This document shows, piece after piece, positions 30,736 to 34,175 of a stretch of 34,175 nucleotides of DNA. The DNA lies in NCBI GenBank assembly GCA_025351185.1, contig JANXWJ010000063.1, positions 1-34,175 of the forward strand. Reading direction: 5' to 3'. Both the position numbers and the translations under genes were made by a program. Source of the DNA: Candidatus Nanopelagicales bacterium (lineage in GTDB: Bacteria; Actinomycetota; Actinomycetes; S36-B12; CAIYMF01). Numbering within the stretch: position 1 is the first letter of the stretch; every line of letters starts with the position of its first letter. The notes under the pieces were generated by a model. It had not been told where the DNA came from. It did not search any database and saw only the letters and a program-made list of their open reading frames with translations.

Positions 30736-31424
30736 GATGTGCTCCGGATGCGAGACCACGGTGTCAGGACGCGTTCGAGCAGGAGCAGCAGGCCTTCGAG
30801 CAGGATTGCGAGGGCGACCGTCAGGAGCGTCGCGGTCATGATCTGCGCGTGGTAGAAGTTGTCGACGAATCCACCGAGGATCAACGTTCCGAAGCCACCG
30901 TGGCCGACCAGCGCACCGATGGTCACAAGTCCCACGGTCGACACCGTAGCGAGGCGCACGCCCGCGAGGATCGCCGGCAGCGCAAGCGGAAGCTCGACCT
31001 TCAGCAGCAGCCGGCGTCGCCCGAATCCCATGCCCCGCGCGGCATCCACGGCCTCAGCTGGGACGCCGTCCAACCCGACGAGGGTGTTGCGCAGCACCAC
31101 GAGCAGCGCATAGACAGCGAGCGCGATGGTCACCGTCAACGGCGAGAGGCCGAACATGGGCCACAGCACGCTGATGAGCGCCAGCGCGGGGATCGTGTAG
31201 AGCACCCCGCCTAGGCCGAGGACCCACCCGCAAAGTCCGGGGTAGCGTCTCACCAGAAGTGCGAGGGGTACGGCGACGACCATGGCGAGCGCGACGGAGG
31301 CCAGCGTGATGAGCAGGTGCTCCTTACCGGCCGCGACGAGAGCGTCCACGTGGTCCGTCACGTACGTCCAGGACAGCCAGGGGTTGGGCGGCTCGTCGAC
31401 GACGGCGGCCACGAGGAAGGGCAC
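30732..31424 (-). CDS. Osmoprotectant ABC transporter permease (first)
   Basis: About 230 residues if GTG 31424 is the start. No Shine-Dalgarno site is visible and the family usually begins close to the NPWLSWTYV segment, so the true start may be a few codons further in. Helices span about 38-58 (HLLITLASVALAMVVAVPLALLV), 68-90, 95-115, 160-180 and 190-215. The EAA loop reads AVDAARGMGFGRRRLLLKVELPLALPA. It is an OpuCB/ProW-type permease and the first gene of the minus-strand permease-permease-binding-protein operon. It diverges from the ATPase gene with almost no space between coding regions. Confidence 0.9.
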   Translation of the reverse strand: MPFLVAAVVDEPPNPWLSWTYVTDHVDALVAAGKEHLLITLASVALAMVVAVPLALLVRRYPGLCGWVLGLGGVLYTIPALALISVLWPMFGLSPLTVTIALAVYALLVVLRNTLVGLDGVPAEAVDAARGMGFGRRRLLLKVELPLALPAILAGVRLATVSTVGLVTIGALVGHGGFGTLILGGFVDNFYHAQIMTATLLTVALAILLEGLLLLLERVLTPWSRIRSTS

Positions 31425-31447
31425 ACGTGGACGCTACTGCTGATCCC

Positions 31448-32419
31448 ATGATCCGGCTCGAGCGGGTGAGCAAGCGGTATGCCGACGGCACCGTCGCCGT
31501 CCACGAGCTCGACCTCGAGGTCCGTGCCGGAGAGATCTGCGTCCTCGTGGGTCCGTCCGGCTGCGGCAAGACGACCACCATGCGCATGATCAACCGGCTC
31601 GTCGAACCCACGTCGGGTCGGCTGTTCGTCGACGGCGAGGACGTCACGCACGTCGATCCCGTGCAGCTGCGTCGCCAGATGGGATATGTCATCCAGCAGG
31701 TCGGGCTGTTCCCGCACCTCACCGTGCGCCGCAACATCGCCACCGTGCCGGAGCTGCTCGGGTGGGACCGCAAGCGCATCGAGGCACGCGTCGACGAGCT
31801 CCTCGTCCTCGTCGGTCTCGAGGCAGAGCGCCACGCCGACCGCTATCCGCACCAGCTGTCCGGCGGCCAGCGCCAGCGAGTCGGGGTGGCCCGAGCGCTC
31901 GCCGCCGATCCGCCGGTGCTGCTCATGGACGAGCCTTTCGGCGCCGTCGACCCGATCGCACGCGACCGACTGCAGGAGGAGTTCCTCAACCTGCAGCGGA
32001 CCGTGCGCAAGACGGTCGTCTTCGTCACGCACGACATCGACGAGGCGGTGCGCCTCGGCGACCGTATCGCCGTGATGCGCGAGGGCGGCTACCTCGAGCA
32101 GTACGCCGCCCCCGCCGAGCTCCTCACTTCTCCCAGCACCGATTTCGTCGCGAGCTTCGTCGGCAGCGACCGCACGATCAAACGCCTTGCGGTGACTGCC
32201 ATCCCGGTGGCGGCGCTCGTCCTTCCGACGGGAGCTGACGAAGACGCACCTGAGATCGGTTCGACCGAGACGATGCGTGACGCCCTCGTGGCCGTGCTCG
32301 ACTCGCGCGCCGGACGCGTCCGCGTCGTCGACGGGGAGAACGGCGCGAGACACTCTCTGGGAGTGCTCACCCTCGAAGCCGTGCACCAGGCCATGCGCGA
32401 GGTCCCGCTCCACGAGTGA
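31448..32419 (+). CDS. Osmoprotectant ABC transporter ATPase (OpuCA/ProV-like)
   Basis: A 323-residue protein from ATG 31448. GTG 31427 is open in the same frame but would leave only 2 bp to the divergent gene, and family members start MIRLE. Motifs are Walker A GPSGCGKTT near residue 37, Q-loop QQVGLFPHLTV, signature LSGGQRQRVGVARAL, Walker B VLLMDEPFGAVD and H-loop FVTHDIDEAVRLGD. After the nucleotide-binding domain, FVGSDRTIKRLAV leads into a C-terminal region of about 80 residues with one CBS-like half (TMRDALVAVLDSRAGRVRVVDG). The second half of a CBS pair appears reduced. It powers import of the compatible solute together with the permeases across the divergent junction. No Shine-Dalgarno site is seen, so translation may be leaderless. 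Confidence 0.93.
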   Translation: MIRLERVSKRYADGTVAVHELDLEVRAGEICVLVGPSGCGKTTTMRMINRLVEPTSGRLFVDGEDVTHVDPVQLRRQMGYVIQQVGLFPHLTVRRNIATVPELLGWDRKRIEARVDELLVLVGLEAERHADRYPHQLSGGQRQRVGVARALAADPPVLLMDEPFGAVDPIARDRLQEEFLNLQRTVRKTVVFVTHDIDEAVRLGDRIAVMREGGYLEQYAAPAELLTSPSTDFVASFVGSDRTIKRLAVTAIPVAALVLPTGADEDAPEIGSTETMRDALVAVLDSRAGRVRVVDGENGARHSLGVLTLEAVHQAMREVPLHE

Positions 32420-32639
32420 TCCAGCTTGCAGCTCAGAACCGGCATAGAACGGTGATCTCGATCTCGATCTTGCCGACTGACCGGACACCCGTCACGCCAC
32501 GACCCGGGCCTCAGGCGCACGATGGAGGCATCGGGCGGCCGCACGTGTCGTGATCGCCCATCCGGGGCGGTCACCACGGCACCGGAGGTGAGACGACGCG
32601 ACGAGGAGCCCAGGTCGACGAGGGAGCAGCGACGAGGCG

Positions 32640-34175
32640 ATGACGGACCTGACGAGCAGTGGGTCGACGAGCAGCGGGTCGACGAGCGGTAGGTCGGCGA
32701 GCAGCGGGTCGATGAGCCGTGATCCGATGGGCGACGGCACGACGACCGCACACCGGCGTCGTACGGCTACCCGGACGCTCGGCCTCCTGGTCCTCAGCGC
32801 GACGGCGCTGGTCGTCGCGCTGCTGCTGACCCCCGCGGTCCCCGTCACGGTCTTCGGTCAGGACCTCCAGCTCGGCGCGGTGGCTCCGAGCGCGGGACTG
32901 GGCGTCTCGGGGCCGGGGCAGGCGGACCTGTTCGGTGAGGGGCCCGTCGACACCGTGCTGGAGTTCGACGGCCCCTTGCGCCCACGCCTGGTCTGGCAGC
33001 GATTCAACCGCGACGACGCGGCGAGCTCGTTCATCCAGGCCGACCAGTCGTCGGGCGGCGTGCATCTCGGCACCCAGGAGCTCGGTCAGGCGCTGGCCTC
33101 CGGTTGGTCGCTCTACCTCATGCGACTGACTCTCGTCGCCGGTGGCCTCGGTGGCGTCGCCTACCTCGGCCTCGTCGGTCTGCGCAGCATCACCAACCCC
33201 GCCCGGGCGCGCACGCGGTCCCGAAGTCGACGGCTGGTGACCCTCACCGCGTGCGTCGCCGTGCCGATGCTGCTCACCGCGGGCGCCGCGGCCCTCACGG
33301 TGACCTCCGCGCGCGACCAGCTGACCGCAGTGAGCTCCCTCGCCGACCTGACGGGCACAGCTCGCCTCGCGACCGCGCCGGCCGCCACCGGACCGGTCCG
33401 TGAGGACGTCGACGTCGTCGTGCTCGGCGACTCGACGGCGGCCGGCGTGGGCAACGCACCACTGATCGATCCGACCGCGCTCGACACGACGTGCGGCCGC
33501 TCACGTGACGCCTACGCCTCGGTGCTCCAGTCAGCGACCGGCCTACGTGTGGTGAACCTCGCGTGCAGCTCCGCCACGCTGGCGCAGGGCGTGCTCGGCC
33601 CTCAGCACGAGGGAGCGACGACCATCGAGCCTCAGCTCGGCGTGCTCAAGTCGATCCGGTCGGTCCGTGCCGTGGTGCTCAGCATCGGCGCCAACGACGT
33701 GGGCTGGTCGGACTTCCTGCAGTACTGCTACGGCCTCCCACGGTGCGACGACCAGGCGAGCCAACGGCTCTTCGAGAACCGGCTCGACACCTTTCGCCTG
33801 CAGTACGCCCAGCTGCTCCAGCAGCTGAGCGACCTCCCCCAGCATCCCAAGGTGATCGTCACGGGCTACTACGACCCGTTCGGTGACACCTTCGGCTGCC
33901 CGGCGCTGCGCGACCCTCATGCCCCGGCGGTGCTGTCCCCGGGCTACGGGTTCGCCGCCGATCCCGGGCAGGACAACCAGAAGCAGAAGGTCACGGAGAA
34001 GATCGAGCCGCTGCGCTCTCACCTGGCACTGCTCAACGACATCCTCGCGAAGGGCGCTGCGGCATTCGGCTATGTGACCGTGCTGCCCAGCTTCGCCGGA
34101 CACGCGCTGTGCAGTGACCAGCCGTGGGTGCAGGGTCTGTCGGAGAGGTACCCGTTCCACCCCAACGCCGCCGGC
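32640..34175 (+). CDS. Membrane-anchored SGNH/GDSL-family hydrolase (cut by window edge)
   Basis: The frame is open from ATG 32640 to the right edge, 512 codons, with no stop seen. Starts at ATG 32712 or 32727 are also possible, since none has a clear Shine-Dalgarno site and the first 25 or so residues are a Ser/Thr/Gly repeat. Three membrane helices occur at about 45-65 (LGLLVLSATALVVALLL), 160-185 (YLMRLTLVAGGLGGVAYLGLVG) and 205-225. An extracytoplasmic SGNH domain follows: block I VVVLGDSTAAGVG, block II VNLACSSA, block III LSIGANDVG and a final FHPNAAG that provides the catalytic His. Such enzymes are esterases, lipases or acyl-group hydrolases. Conserved Cys pairs fit an exported domain. 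The substrate is unknown. The 220-bp gap before it (32420-32639) shows no clear promoter. Confidence 0.85.
   Translation, partial: MTDLTSSGSTSSGSTSGRSASSGSMSRDPMGDGTTTAHRRRTATRTLGLLVLSATALVVALLLTPAVPVTVFGQDLQLGAVAPSAGLGVSGPGQADLFGEGPVDTVLEFDGPLRPRLVWQRFNRDDAASSFIQADQSSGGVHLGTQELGQALASGWSLYLMRLTLVAGGLGGVAYLGLVGLRSITNPARARTRSRSRRLVTLTACVAVPMLLTAGAAALTVTSARDQLTAVSSLADLTGTARLATAPAATGPVREDVDVVVLGDSTAAGVGNAPLIDPTALDTTCGRSRDAYASVLQSATGLRVVNLACSSATLAQGVLGPQHEGATTIEPQLGVLKSIRSVRAVVLSIGANDVGWSDFLQYCYGLPRCDDQASQRLFENRLDTFRLQYAQLLQQLSDLPQHPKVIVTGYYDPFGDTFGCPALRDPHAPAVLSPGYGFAADPGQDNQKQKVTEKIEPLRSHLALLNDILAKGAAAFGYVTVLPSFAGHALCSDQPWVQGLSERYPFHPNAAG
32651..32720 (+). repeat. 15-bp tandem repeat in the N-terminus of the SGNH gene
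   Basis: About 4.5 imperfect copies of GGGTCGACGAGCAGC encode repeated STSSG-like residues. Similar GACGAG-rich sequence extends upstream to about 32610. The units keep the reading frame (15 = 5 codons). Confidence 0.7.

Overview
The window is high-GC DNA (strong G/C bias at third codon positions, frequent GTG/TTG starts, Shine-Dalgarno sites mixed with likely leaderless starts). It most resembles a free-living actinobacterium of the Propionibacteriales/Micrococcales kind (Nocardioides- or Intrasporangiaceae-like). The genus is an inference; no rRNA or tRNA is present to settle it.

Layout. (1) 1-653: the 3' end of a GNAT acetyltransferase and a small hypothetical protein. (2) 790-4416, minus: a 1,208-residue secreted beta-propeller/Ig-like protein. 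(3) 4.5-6.25 kb: a decayed patch with an unidentified frameshifted gene, a two-helix membrane protein and a GH76-like glycosidase broken by one base. A short dispersed repeat precedes each surviving plus-strand gene here and also the gene at 327. (4) 6285-8642, minus: a membrane-anchored GGDEF-EAL protein. (5) 8836-12443, minus: xfp-ackA, the phosphoketolase/acetate kinase bypass, translationally coupled by a GTGA overlap. (6) 12.6-17.5 kb: a polyamine-type module made of a PotD-like lipoprotein, a divergent YtcJ-like amidohydrolase, a TetR regulator and agmatine deiminase. A perfect inverted repeat lies between -35 and -10 of the agmatine deiminase promoter, and a degenerate copy sits in the same place in the potD-like promoter. 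(7) 17613-28619, minus: one 11-kb gene for a 3,668-residue surface protein with a signal peptide, a Gly-rich domain, 25 tandem DUF11 repeats and a sortase-type tail with HPQTG in place of LPxTG. An EAL-domain remnant lies just upstream. (8) 28979-32419: an OpuC/ProU-type osmoprotectant ABC transporter, with its ATPase divergent from the permeases and binding protein. (9) 32640 to the edge: a membrane-anchored SGNH/GDSL hydrolase whose N-terminus is encoded by a 15-bp tandem repeat.

How the parts may work together. xfp-ackA converts ketose phosphates to acetyl phosphate and then to acetate and ATP. The polyamine module looks like a self-regulated uptake/deamination unit that lacks its own permease and ATPase. 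The osmoprotectant system imports compatible solutes. The giant DUF11 protein is probably a cell-surface stalk or adhesin; c-di-GMP genes (one intact, one remnant) occur in the same window, but no direct link is shown. The most distinctive observations are the 25-repeat protein with a Cys pair in every repeat and a variant sorting motif, the shared operator in the polyamine module, and the three-copy repeat beside a cluster of homopolymer frameshifts.
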